In this document: positions 24,045 through 31,469 of the stretch, in pieces
Position numbering within the stretch: the stretch's first letter is position 1
Layout of the letters: every line of letters begins with the position of its first letter
Source: NORP110 sp051251595
Lineage (GTDB): Bacteria; Pseudomonadota; Alphaproteobacteria; Rhodobacterales; Rhodobacteraceae
Direction of reading: 5' to 3'
Assembly: GCA_051251595.1 (NCBI GenBank)
Contig: JBPOFA010000007.1
Location: 156,663 to 220,662 of the forward strand
Length of the DNA: 64,000 nt
Translations under genes and position numbers: made by a program
The notes under the pieces: model-generated
The model's input: only the letters and a program-made list of their open reading frames with translations
The model's database searches: none
What the model was told of the DNA's origin: nothing

Positions 24045-25040
24045 TCAGGCTTCTTCGTAAATGTCAGTGTAGAGCTCTGCCAAATCCGGTTCAGGACTTT
24101 CTTTGGCGAACTCTGCAGCTGCATTGACGGTGGCTTTGATGTCTTTGTCGATGGCCTTGAGGTCATCTTCGGTGGCGTGTTTGCCGGTCAACAGCAGGTC
24201 ACGCACATGTTCGATGGCGTCGCGTTCGTCGCGCATCTTTTGGACTTCTTCCCGAGACCGGTATTTCGCAGGGTCGGACATGGAATGCCCGCGATAACGA
24301 TAGGTTTTGATCTCAAGGATGTAAGGGCCTTTGCCCGCGCGGCAATGGGCGGTGGCCTTTTCGCCGGCCTCTTTGACGGCCAGCACATCCATGCCGTCCA
24401 CCTCTTCGCCGGGGATGCCATAAGCCACACCACGTTCCCACATGCTGGGGGATTTGGTCGAGCGTTGAACGCTTGTCCCCATGGCATATTGGTTGTTCTC
24501 AATCACGAATACGACGGGCAAATCCCAAAGTTCGGCCATGTTGTAGGTCTCATAGACCTGGCCCTGGTTTGCAGCGCCATCGCCGAAATAGGCGAAGGTC
24601 ACGTTGTCATTGCCTTTGTATTTGTCCGAAAAGGCCAGACCTGCACCGATAGGCACCTGCGCCCCAACAATGCCGTTGCCGCCGTAGAAATGCTTTTCAC
24701 GGGAAAACATGTGCATGGAACCGCCCTTGCCGCGGGAATAGCCGCCTTCGCGCCCGGTCAGTTCTGCCATCACACCTTTGGGATCCATACCGCAGGCCAG
24801 CATATGGCCGTGGTCGCGGTAAGATGTGATCCGCTTGTCACCTTCTTTGGCAGAGGCTTCTAGCCCGACGACCACAGCCTCTTGTCCGATATAAAGGTGA
24901 CAGAACCCCCCGATGAGTCCCATGCCGTAAAGCTGTCCGGCTTTTTCTTCGAATCGGCGGATCAACAACATCTCTCGGTAATATTCGAGAAGTTCTTCCT
25001 TGGATGTGTTTGATTTTTTGGCGCTTTTCCGTGCGGCCAT
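24045..25040 (-). CDS. pdhA: Pyruvate dehydrogenase E1 alpha
   Basis: Decarboxylates pyruvate on thiamine diphosphate, together with PdhB. The 331-residue protein carries the thiamine-binding GDGAANQGQVYETYNMAELWDLPVVFVIENN (GDG...NN) motif, and the phosphorylation-loop region of relatives, YRYRGHSMSDPAKYRSREE, is recognisable. The first residues (MAARKSAKKSNTSKEEL) are basic and probably flexible. An AAAGGAGG ribosome site lies just upstream, and beyond it is a perfect 10-base inverted repeat (25065-25088) that may be an operator. It is the first gene of the operon. Confidence 0.97.
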   Translation of the reverse strand: MAARKSAKKSNTSKEELLEYYREMLLIRRFEEKAGQLYGMGLIGGFCHLYIGQEAVVVGLEASAKEGDKRITSYRDHGHMLACGMDPKGVMAELTGREGGYSRGKGGSMHMFSREKHFYGGNGIVGAQVPIGAGLAFSDKYKGNDNVTFAYFGDGAANQGQVYETYNMAELWDLPVVFVIENNQYAMGTSVQRSTKSPSMWERGVAYGIPGEEVDGMDVLAVKEAGEKATAHCRAGKGPYILEIKTYRYRGHSMSDPAKYRSREEVQKMRDERDAIEHVRDLLLTGKHATEDDLKAIDKDIKATVNAAAEFAKESPEPDLAELYTDIYEEA

Positions 25041-25064
25041 GCGGCATCCTCCTTTGCGTCAAAA

Positions 25065-25088
25065 AGATAGTTTAGCGTTAAACTATCT
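25065..25088. promoter_or_regulatory. Perfect inverted repeat upstream of pdhA
   Basis: AGATAGTTTA (25065-25074) and TAAACTATCT (25079-25088) are exact reverse complements around GCGT. The repeat lies directly upstream of the pdhA ribosome site. The AT-rich arms and position suggest a dimeric regulator binding site. On the reverse strand five T follow, so an AT-rich transcriptional pause is an alternative. The 138-base gap between pdhA and ftsB holds no gene. Confidence 0.6.
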
Positions 25089-25178
25089 AATACAGGACCA
25101 AGAGGATTTTGGCGAGATTTATTTCGGGTTTACGCCGGAATACTGATATGCACCGGGCGAATAGCTGTGGAAAGGGGC

Positions 25179-25481
25179 TTAGCGGATGACGATTTCGTCC
25201 ATGCGCACAAGGCCAAGAACATCGCGGGCTTGTTCGTCCAGCAGGTCTAGATCCAGGTAGTCATCCGACAGACGATGCGTTTTGTTGCGCATCTCGGCGA
25301 CTTCAACGGCCAGCGCATCGCGTTCATGGCGCAAGGCTTGGGCTTCGGCGTCTATTTGAATGCGGCGGAACAGGCCATAGTCGCCTTGCACAGAGGCAAA
25401 GGTGAAATACATGCCAAGGGCAAAAATTATCGCGAAATATACTGCGGCACCATAAGGCGCGCCTTTTGGGGAATTTGTCAT
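25179..25481 (-). CDS. ftsB: FtsB/DivIC-type septum formation protein
   Basis: Small bitopic cell-division protein that links FtsL and FtsQ at the divisome. The 100-residue protein has a short cytoplasmic start, one membrane helix (GAAVYFAIIFALGMYFTFASV, about residues 9-28) and a periplasmic coiled coil (LFRRIQIDAEAQALRHERDALAVEVAEMRNKTHRL). A C-terminal LDLDLLDEQARDVLGLVRMDEIV is typical. It lies directly upstream of the pdh operon on the same strand, a neighbourhood common in alphaproteobacteria. Confidence 0.93.
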   Translation of the reverse strand: MTNSPKGAPYGAAVYFAIIFALGMYFTFASVQGDYGLFRRIQIDAEAQALRHERDALAVEVAEMRNKTHRLSDDYLDLDLLDEQARDVLGLVRMDEIVIR

Positions 25482-25554
25482 CTACTGCCTCTTTAACCGT
25501 CTCTACCGGACGACTTTCAGACAGTGTGCCACAGCTTTTCAGCTATGTGAAATG

Positions 25555-25586
25555 AAAATGGCCCAAACCACCGGGATTTGGGCCAT
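25555..25586 (-). terminator. Intrinsic terminator of the aldolase gene
   Basis: On the reverse strand a perfect 10-base stem (ATGGCCCAAA, plus-strand 25558-25567, with TTTGGGCCAT, 25577-25586), a nine-base loop and then TTTTC. It lies 18 bases after the fructose-bisphosphate aldolase stop codon. Confidence 0.85.
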
Positions 25587-25604
25587 TTATTGCTGGTGAA
25601 GGCG

Positions 25605-26534
25605 TTATGCTGCGCCTTTGTAAATATCGACCAGTTTGCCAAGCATGTCCAAAGCGTCCTCGCGGCTGCGCTGGAAAGAGTTGCGGCCGATGATGGATCC
25701 GTTGCCGCCGCCGTCGCGAATAGCGCGGGCGTCGTCGTAAACACTGTCGGCGCCTTTTTTCGCACCACCGGAAAACACGACAATCCGGCGACCGGCAAAA
25801 GAGGCGTCCATGCAATTGCGCACACGGGCGGCTTGGGTCGCGATGTCGATCTTTTCGTCCTGATACACTTTCTTGGCCTCAGGCAGGGACAAGTGATCTG
25901 TGGACAGCTTGATCTTGATGATATGCGCGCCCAGAAGCGCGGCGATTTGTGCGGCATAGGCGGTGATGTCGACAGCGGTTTCGCCATCTTTGTCCAACGC
26001 TTCGCCCCGAGGGTAAGACCAGATGACGGTTGCAACACCCTTGGCTGCGGCCTCGCGCCGGATTTCTGCGATTTCTTCAAACATCGACAGGGCGCAAGAA
26101 GAGCCCGGGTAAATCGTGAACCCGATCGCGGCACAGCCCAAACGAACGGCATCATCAACGCTGGCGGTGATGGCCTGATCTTTTGGGGCCTCGCTTGGGA
26201 TCAAAGAGTTTGCCGAATTGGCCTTGAGGATCGTCGGGATCTTGCCCGCGAATGTATCGGAACCAGCCTCTAGCATTCCGAGGGGGGCGGCATAGGCGTT
26301 CATGCCGGCATCAATCGCAAGTTGATAATGGTAATGCGGGTCATAGGCCGCCGGGTTCGGCGCGAAAGAGCGGGCCGGCCCGTGTTCAAATCCCTGATCG
26401 ACGGGAAGGATGATCATCTTGCCGGTGCCGCCAAGTTTTCCGTTCATCAAGATACGGGCGAGGTTGGCCTTTACGGCGGTGGTTTCGCCTTCGTAGTTTG
26501 ACAGAATTTTCTGTACGGTGCGGGTGACTTTCAT
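25605..26534 (-). CDS. fbaB: Class I fructose-bisphosphate aldolase (FbaB/DhnA type)
   Basis: Interconverts fructose 1,6-bisphosphate with the two triose phosphates. The family is the DhnA/FbaB-type class I aldolase, which uses a Schiff-base lysine and no metal. The protein has 309 residues from the ATG at 26534, which has an AGGAG ribosome site; a longer open frame to 26594 lacks one. Marks are ILPVDQGFEHGP near residue 40, VIWSYPRGEAL and the lysine-bearing strand HIIKIKLSTDHL, ending GGNGSIIGRNSFQR. It is next to pgk on the same strand but separated by a hairpin, with repeated motifs upstream. Confidence 0.93.
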   Translation of the reverse strand: MKVTRTVQKILSNYEGETTAVKANLARILMNGKLGGTGKMIILPVDQGFEHGPARSFAPNPAAYDPHYHYQLAIDAGMNAYAAPLGMLEAGSDTFAGKIPTILKANSANSLIPSEAPKDQAITASVDDAVRLGCAAIGFTIYPGSSCALSMFEEIAEIRREAAAKGVATVIWSYPRGEALDKDGETAVDITAYAAQIAALLGAHIIKIKLSTDHLSLPEAKKVYQDEKIDIATQAARVRNCMDASFAGRRIVVFSGGAKKGADSVYDDARAIRDGGGNGSIIGRNSFQRSREDALDMLGKLVDIYKGAA

Positions 26535-26598
26535 AAATCGGCTCCTGAAGAATTTGTGTTGGAGCCGTGTTAGCAGAGCCGGGCAAGGGCGCAATGAC

Positions 26599-26632
26599 GG
26601 TTGCGCTAACAGTCAGAAAGGTTGCGCTAACA
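26599..26632. promoter_or_regulatory. Two 13-base direct repeats upstream of fbaB
   Basis: GGTTGCGCTAACA occurs at 26599-26611 and again at 26620-26632, start to start 21 bases, two turns of the helix. Read on the gene's strand it is TGTTAGCGCAACC, close to the LacI-family operator pattern TGTTAGCGCTAACA. A third half-site GTTAGC lies near 26571. It is well placed to control fbaB. Confidence 0.55.
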
Positions 26633-26653
26633 TGCAGTTTTCGAAATCGGAAG

Positions 26654-26681
26654 ACCGGGGTTTCGTGACTGAATCCCCGGT
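26654..26681. terminator. Stem-loop between pgk and fbaB
   Basis: ACCGGGG (26654-26660) pairs with CCCCGGT (26675-26681) over a 14-base loop. It follows pgk, which reads leftward; the T-run (TTTT) is on the other side, so it would terminate best in the rightward direction. Confidence 0.5.
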
Positions 26682-26708
26682 TTTGCCGTTATTGTTGATG
26701 GGGCGTGA

Positions 26709-27899
26709 TCAAGCTTTGAGCGCGGCGACGCCGGGCAAAGTCTTGCCTTCCATCCATTCCAGAAACGCACCACCCGCTGTCGAGATATAGGTAAAGGATT
26801 CTGCGGCGCCGGTCTTGTTCAGCGCGGCAACCGTGTCCCCGCCGCCCGCGACAGAGATCAGTTTTCCCGCCTTGGTCAGCTCTGCCGCTTTTTGTGACGC
26901 GGCATTTGTGGCCTGATCGAAGGGTTCAATTTCAAAGGCCCCAAGCGGGCCGTTCCAGATCAGTGTCTTGCAGTTTTCGAACACTTCGGCGATTTTTTCG
27001 ACTGTTTTTGGTCCGGCATCCAGGATCATTGCAACATCGGGGCAATTATCGACGGGCAAAATCTGATGCGGCGGGTTGGCGCGGAATTCTTCGGAAGTGA
27101 CGATGTCGACGGGCAAAATGATTTCACATCCGGCCTCATCCGCCGCCCGAAGGATGTCGAGCGCCGTGCCGGTCATATCCAGTTCTGCAAGGGATTTTCC
27201 GATGGCAACACCCTGTGCCGCAAGGAAGGTGTTCGCCATTCCGCCGCCGATGACCAGGTGGTCAACCTTGCGCACGAGGTTGCCGAGCAGTTCAAGTTTG
27301 GTCGACACCTTTGCACCGCCGACGATGGCGATGACCGGGCGTTCTGGCTGGCCAAGTGCCGCCTCTAACGCGCCGAGTTCGGCGGCCATCAAACGGCCAG
27401 CCGCATTTGGCAATTTGCGCGCGATACCTTCGGTCGAGGCATGGGCCCGGTGTGCAGCGGAAAAGGCGTCATTGACATAGACATCCCCAAGCGCGGCAAG
27501 GGCTGCGGAAAATTCCGGATCATTTTCAGTTTCACCTTTGTGGAAACGGGTGTTTTCCAGAACCAGAACCTCGCCCGTTTTTTGGGCCGCGACGGCCTGT
27601 GCGGCGACATCCCCGATACAATCAGAGGCGAATTTCACCGGCACGCCAAAGGCGGCGTGAAGGGCGGGGACCAGCTGTTGCAAGGACATGTCTGCAACCA
27701 CCTGTCCCTTGGGTCGGCCGAAATGCGCCAGCAAGACCGGCTTGCCCCCGGCGGCCAGAATGTCCTTAACCGTCGGAACGATGCGTTCAATTCGGGTGGC
27801 ATCGGTGACAACGCCATTTTCAAACGGAACATTGATGTCCACGCGGGTCAAAACGGTTTTGTTTTCCAGATCAAGATCGTCAAGTGTGTGCCAAGTCAT
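26709..27899 (-). CDS. pgk: Phosphoglycerate kinase
   Basis: Glycolytic and gluconeogenic enzyme transferring phosphate between 1,3-bisphosphoglycerate and ADP. The 396-residue length is standard. Visible signatures are the N-terminal TVLTRVDINVPFENG, LLAHFGRPKGQ, FHKGETENDPEFSAAL, the nucleotide-binding IVGGAKVSTKLELLGNL and VAGGGDTVAALNK. It is divergent from the cyclophilin pair and upstream of fbaB on the same strand. No oddities. Confidence 0.97.
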   Translation of the reverse strand: MTWHTLDDLDLENKTVLTRVDINVPFENGVVTDATRIERIVPTVKDILAAGGKPVLLAHFGRPKGQVVADMSLQQLVPALHAAFGVPVKFASDCIGDVAAQAVAAQKTGEVLVLENTRFHKGETENDPEFSAALAALGDVYVNDAFSAAHRAHASTEGIARKLPNAAGRLMAAELGALEAALGQPERPVIAIVGGAKVSTKLELLGNLVRKVDHLVIGGGMANTFLAAQGVAIGKSLAELDMTGTALDILRAADEAGCEIILPVDIVTSEEFRANPPHQILPVDNCPDVAMILDAGPKTVEKIAEVFENCKTLIWNGPLGAFEIEPFDQATNAASQKAAELTKAGKLISVAGGGDTVAALNKTGAAESFTYISTAGGAFLEWMEGKTLPGVAALKA

Positions 27900-27986
27900 A
27901 AACCGGTCCTTTCAGGTCAATTGCTGTCTATCGACCCGATTCCCGCCCAGAGGTCAACTCCGCCCTTTTCCTTTTGCGCTTTGCAG

Positions 27987-28014
27987 CCTAGTTTGCCGCA
28001 AATTCAAACCTAGG
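27987..28014 (+). other. Stem-loop covering the first cyclophilin's ribosome site
   Basis: CCTAGTTTG (27987-27995) pairs with CAAACCTAGG (28005-28014) with one bulged base. The right arm includes the first bases of the TAGGAG ribosome site of the gene at 28023, so folding could limit its translation. Confidence 0.4.
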
Positions 28015-28022
28015 AGCATGAA

Positions 28023-28529
28023 ATGGCTGAAATCAAAGACCCGGAAAACACGATCCTTATGGAACTCAAGGACGGGACCGTCACAATCGAGCTGTTGCCA
28101 GACGTCGCCCCTTTGCACTGCGAGCGGATGAAAACACTGGCCCGCGGCGGTCACTATGACAATGTGGTGTTCCACCGTGTGATTGACGGGTTCATGGCGC
28201 AAACCGGCGATGTTGCAAACGGCAATGCTGAAAAAGACTTTAACATCCGTTCCGCGGGCACAGGCGGTTCAGACATGCCTGACGTTCCTGCCGAGTTTTC
28301 AAAGCTGCCACATGCCCGTGGCACAATCGGTGCGGCGCGGTCTTCTAACCCGAACAGCGCAAACAGCCAGTTCTTCATCAACTTCAAAGACAATGACTTC
28401 CTGAACGGTCAGTACACGGTCTATGGTCGCGTGATTGAGGGCATGGAACATGTTGACGCGATCGTTCGCGGTGAGCCACCGATGAACCCAGACCGGATGA
28501 TCAGCTTTAAGGTGGCCGCAGATGCGTAA
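28023..28529 (+). CDS. Cytoplasmic cyclophilin-type peptidyl-prolyl isomerase
   Basis: A 168-residue cyclophilin without a signal peptide, so cytoplasmic. Typical motifs are VVFHRVIDGFMAQTGD, where the arginine of FHRV is catalytic, and SQFFINFKDNDFLNGQYTVYGRVIEGM. The W-containing cyclosporin site of human CypA is absent, as in most bacterial members. It overlaps by eight bases with a second cyclophilin that does carry a signal peptide, so one transcript yields a cytoplasmic and a periplasmic isomerase. The start ATG follows TAGGAG. Confidence 0.95.
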   Translation: MAEIKDPENTILMELKDGTVTIELLPDVAPLHCERMKTLARGGHYDNVVFHRVIDGFMAQTGDVANGNAEKDFNIRSAGTGGSDMPDVPAEFSKLPHARGTIGAARSSNPNSANSQFFINFKDNDFLNGQYTVYGRVIEGMEHVDAIVRGEPPMNPDRMISFKVAADA

Positions 28530-29073
28530 GCTTGCAGCAGCCTTTGCGTTCTCGCTGATTGCGGCACCGGCTTTGGCCACAGACCTTGATATTGAGGTTG
28601 CAGGCGAGGCGAATGGCACGATCATGGTCGAGCTTTTCGACGATGTTGCACCGCTTCATGTAGAGCGTCTGACGACATTGGCCAAAGAGGGCGCTTATGA
28701 CGGCGTTGTCTTTCACCGTGTGATAGACGGGTTCATGGCGCAATCGGGTGACGTTGAGTTTGGCAAAATGGGCGGTGATATGTCTATGGCCGGGCGCGGT
28801 GGATCAGAGCTTCCGGATCTTCCGGCTGAGTTTTCGGACAAGCCCTTTGTGCGTGGCACCGTCGGTATGGCGCGGTCGCAAAGCCCGGATTCGGCCAACA
28901 GCCAGTTCTTCATCATGTTTGCACCGGCCCCGCATTTGGACGGTCAATACACGGTTGTCGGACAGGTGACCGAAGGCCTTGACGTTCTGGACGCGATCAA
29001 GCGCGGCACAGGCGGCAATGGTGCGGTTGTCGGTGAACCTGATGTGATGAAATCCGTCACGGTGATTGAGTAA
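28522..29073 (+). CDS. Periplasmic cyclophilin-type peptidyl-prolyl isomerase
   Basis: A 183-residue cyclophilin with an N-terminal signal peptide (MRKLAAAFAFSLIAAPALA, cut probably after ALA at about residue 19), so exported to the periplasm. The catalytic segment VVFHRVIDGFMAQSGD and SQFFIMFAPAPHLDGQYTVVGQV match the neighbour's motifs. The gene probably arose by tandem duplication of the 28023 gene followed by gain of a signal peptide. The eight-base overlap with the upstream gene implies translational coupling. A terminator lies at 29112-29150. Confidence 0.95.
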   Translation: MRKLAAAFAFSLIAAPALATDLDIEVAGEANGTIMVELFDDVAPLHVERLTTLAKEGAYDGVVFHRVIDGFMAQSGDVEFGKMGGDMSMAGRGGSELPDLPAEFSDKPFVRGTVGMARSQSPDSANSQFFIMFAPAPHLDGQYTVVGQVTEGLDVLDAIKRGTGGNGAVVGEPDVMKSVTVIE

Positions 29074-29111
29074 GGTTTAGTCAAGCCTGCGTGAGCAGGG
29101 CTATCCAGATG

Positions 29112-29150
29112 CGCCTTCCTCTGCCAGTTTGGTGGAGGGAGGCGTTTTTT
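29112..29150 (+). terminator. Intrinsic terminator running into the DUF3179 start codon
   Basis: CGCCTTCCTC (29112-29121) pairs with GAGGGAGGCG (29135-29144) apart from one wobble, followed by six T (29145-29150) that end exactly at the ATG of the next gene. It would terminate the cyclophilin transcript. The right arm is also the only plausible ribosome site (GGAGG) for that next gene. Confidence 0.8.
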
Positions 29151-30119
29151 ATGAAAATTGTCAAAATCGCTGCTGTTTTTGCGGTTGGGCTGTGGGGAAG
29201 TGCCGTTTTGGCCAACCCGGATCAGTGGCAACGGGAATGGCCGAATACGGATTTCACCAAGACCAGTATCCAAGCTTGGACAGAGATCATGTCCGGCGGT
29301 CCGCCAAAAGACGGCATTCCGGCCTTGTCTGACCCCAGCTTTCTGACCGCGGATCAGGAAAGCCGGATCGCACCAAGGGAACCGGTCATCACGCTAGAGA
29401 TAGAGGGCGAGGTCCCACGCGCCTATCCGATCCGCTATTTGACATGGCACGAAATCGTCAATGACGATGTTGGCGATGTCCCCGTGGCGGTGACCTTTTG
29501 CCCGCTTTGCAATTCGGGCATGGTCTTTGACCGTCGTGTGCAGGGTGAATTGCGAAGTTTCGGTGTCTCTGGAAAGCTGCGCAACTCTGACATGGTGATG
29601 TATGACCGCGAAACCGAAAGCTGGTGGCAACAGGCCATCGGGCAGGGGATCGTCGGGGTGCATACAGGGGATCAATTGGTGCAATTGCCCGCCTGGATGG
29701 AAAGCTGGGCAGAGTTCACGGCCCGCAATCCGCAAGGTCTGGTGATGGCTGAACCGGACTGGAACCGCCGCTATGGGCGCAATCCCTATGTCAGCTATGA
29801 CAGTTCGCGCAGCCCGTTTCTATATTCTGGCGAAAACCCGCCCCATAAGGTGCCGCCGCTGATGCGGGTGGTGCGTATCGGGGATCAGGCCTGGACCCTG
29901 GAAAACCTGCGCAACAAGGGCACGATCACCGATCAGGGGCTGACGATTTCCTGGGCGTCTGGGCAGGCCTCTGCCTTGGACAGTGCGGCAATTGGCGAGG
30001 GCAAGGATGTTGGCACCGTTCGGGTGCGCGACGAAAACGGGCAGGATGTGCCCCATGATGTCATGTTTGCCTTTGCGTTCCATGCGTTTTGGCCCGATGG
30101 AACCTGGCATCTAGAGTAG
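29151..30119 (+). CDS. DUF3179 exported protein
   Basis: A 322-residue protein of the DUF3179 family, whose biochemical role is unknown. Start chosen at 29151 because it gives a clean signal peptide, MKIVKIAAVFAVGLWGSAVLA; the open frame to GTG 29091 runs through the terminator. Family motifs are PVAVTFCPLCNSGMVFDR, with a CxxC pair, FGVSGKLRNSDMVMYDRETESWWQQ and FAFHAFWPDG at the end. The exported CxxC and conserved tryptophans suggest a periplasmic redox or cofactor-binding role, which is speculation. Its ribosome site lies inside the upstream terminator stem. Confidence 0.88.
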   Translation: MKIVKIAAVFAVGLWGSAVLANPDQWQREWPNTDFTKTSIQAWTEIMSGGPPKDGIPALSDPSFLTADQESRIAPREPVITLEIEGEVPRAYPIRYLTWHEIVNDDVGDVPVAVTFCPLCNSGMVFDRRVQGELRSFGVSGKLRNSDMVMYDRETESWWQQAIGQGIVGVHTGDQLVQLPAWMESWAEFTARNPQGLVMAEPDWNRRYGRNPYVSYDSSRSPFLYSGENPPHKVPPLMRVVRIGDQAWTLENLRNKGTITDQGLTISWASGQASALDSAAIGEGKDVGTVRVRDENGQDVPHDVMFAFAFHAFWPDGTWHLE

Positions 30120-30149
30120 GGCCGTTTGGCCCCACGCTCTGTTTTGGTC

Positions 30150-31418
30150 TTAGGTTTCGAGCGTGATCAAAGCGTGGCGCTTTTTGCCCGCACTGAGTTT
30201 CACCGGAGAGGCCAAAGCCGCCGCGTCGAGCATCAACCCGGCATTGGTCAGGGGTTTGTCATCAATCTTGGCGCCATTGTCGGAAATCAGGCGTTTGGCC
30301 TCTTTCCCGGAATTTGCCAGACCAGAGCGCACCAGCAGCTGCACGATGGAAATCCCGTCGCCCAGTTCCGCCTTATTCAAGGCCAATGTGGGCAGATCAT
30401 CCCCGATGCCGCCCTTTTCAAAGACTTCGCGCGCGGTTGCTTCGGCCGCTGCTGCAGCCTCTGCGCCGTGAAGCAGGGTAGTGACCTCATTGGCCAGACG
30501 GATTTTGCCTTCGTTGATTTCGGACCCTTGCAAGGCCCCCAAGCGGTCGCATTCTTCGACGGGCAGTTCTGTGTAGAGCTTCAGGAACCGACCAACATCT
30601 GCATCCGTAGAGTTGCGCCAGAACTGCCAGAATTCATAGGGTGACAACATATCGCCATTCAACCAGATCGCCCCGCCTTGGGACTTGCCCATTTTGCGGC
30701 CATCTGATGTGGTCAGCAAAGGTGAGGTCAGGCCATAGATTTCATGGTCCAGCACCCGCCGTGTCAGGTCAATCCCGTTGACGATATTGCCCCATTGATC
30801 CGAGCCGCCCATTTGCAGCACACAGCCATAGCGGCGGTTCAGCTCTAAAAAGTCATAGGCTTGCAGAATCATGTAGTTGAATTCAAGAAAGCTCAGCGAT
30901 TGTTCGCGGTCCAGCCGAGACTTGACCGATTCAAAAGACAGCATCCGGTTGACCGAAAAATGCCGACCGATGTCGCGCAGGAATTCCAGATAGTTCAACC
31001 CATCCAGCCATTCCGCATTGTTCAGCATCAACGCGCCATTTTCGGTGTCGTTATAATCGAGGTAGCGGTCGAAAACGCGGTTCATCCCGGCGATATTCGC
31101 GTCGATCTGCTCTGGTCCCAAAAGCGGGCGTTCGTCAGAACGGAAAGACGGATCCCCGACTTTGGTTGTGCCGCCCCCCATCAATGTGATCGGCTGATGA
31201 CCGGTCTTTTGCAGCCAGCGCAGCATCATGATGTTCAGCAAATGCCCGACATGCAAGGACGCCGCCGTGGCGTCATAGCCGATATAAGCGGGTACCACGC
31301 CTTTGATCAGGGCCTCGTCCAGGCCTTGATAATCTGTACAGTCAGCCAAAAAGCCGCGCTGGATCATCACGTCCATGAAGTCTGATTTTGGGTGGTAGGT
31401 CATTGTAGTCTTGTCCAT
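30150..31418 (-). CDS. tyrS: Tyrosyl-tRNA synthetase
   Basis: Charges tRNA-Tyr. The 422-residue bacterial TyrRS has a class I catalytic domain with the HIGH-type motif LHVGHLLN and the KMSKS-type motif GRKMGKSQGG, tyrosine-binding segments YIGYDATAASLHVG and LQMGGSDQWGNI, and a C-terminal S4 RNA-binding domain (about residues 350-415). Two starts are possible, ATG at 31418 or at 31403; neither has a strong ribosome site. It is divergent from anmK with a 51-base gap. Confidence 0.97.
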   Translation of the reverse strand: MDKTTMTYHPKSDFMDVMIQRGFLADCTDYQGLDEALIKGVVPAYIGYDATAASLHVGHLLNIMMLRWLQKTGHQPITLMGGGTTKVGDPSFRSDERPLLGPEQIDANIAGMNRVFDRYLDYNDTENGALMLNNAEWLDGLNYLEFLRDIGRHFSVNRMLSFESVKSRLDREQSLSFLEFNYMILQAYDFLELNRRYGCVLQMGGSDQWGNIVNGIDLTRRVLDHEIYGLTSPLLTTSDGRKMGKSQGGAIWLNGDMLSPYEFWQFWRNSTDADVGRFLKLYTELPVEECDRLGALQGSEINEGKIRLANEVTTLLHGAEAAAAAEATAREVFEKGGIGDDLPTLALNKAELGDGISIVQLLVRSGLANSGKEAKRLISDNGAKIDDKPLTNAGLMLDAAALASPVKLSAGKKRHALITLET

Positions 31419-31469
31419 TCTCTGTTGTGACGCGTACTCTATATCGACGGGGCGGCGAAAGGGAAAGCC

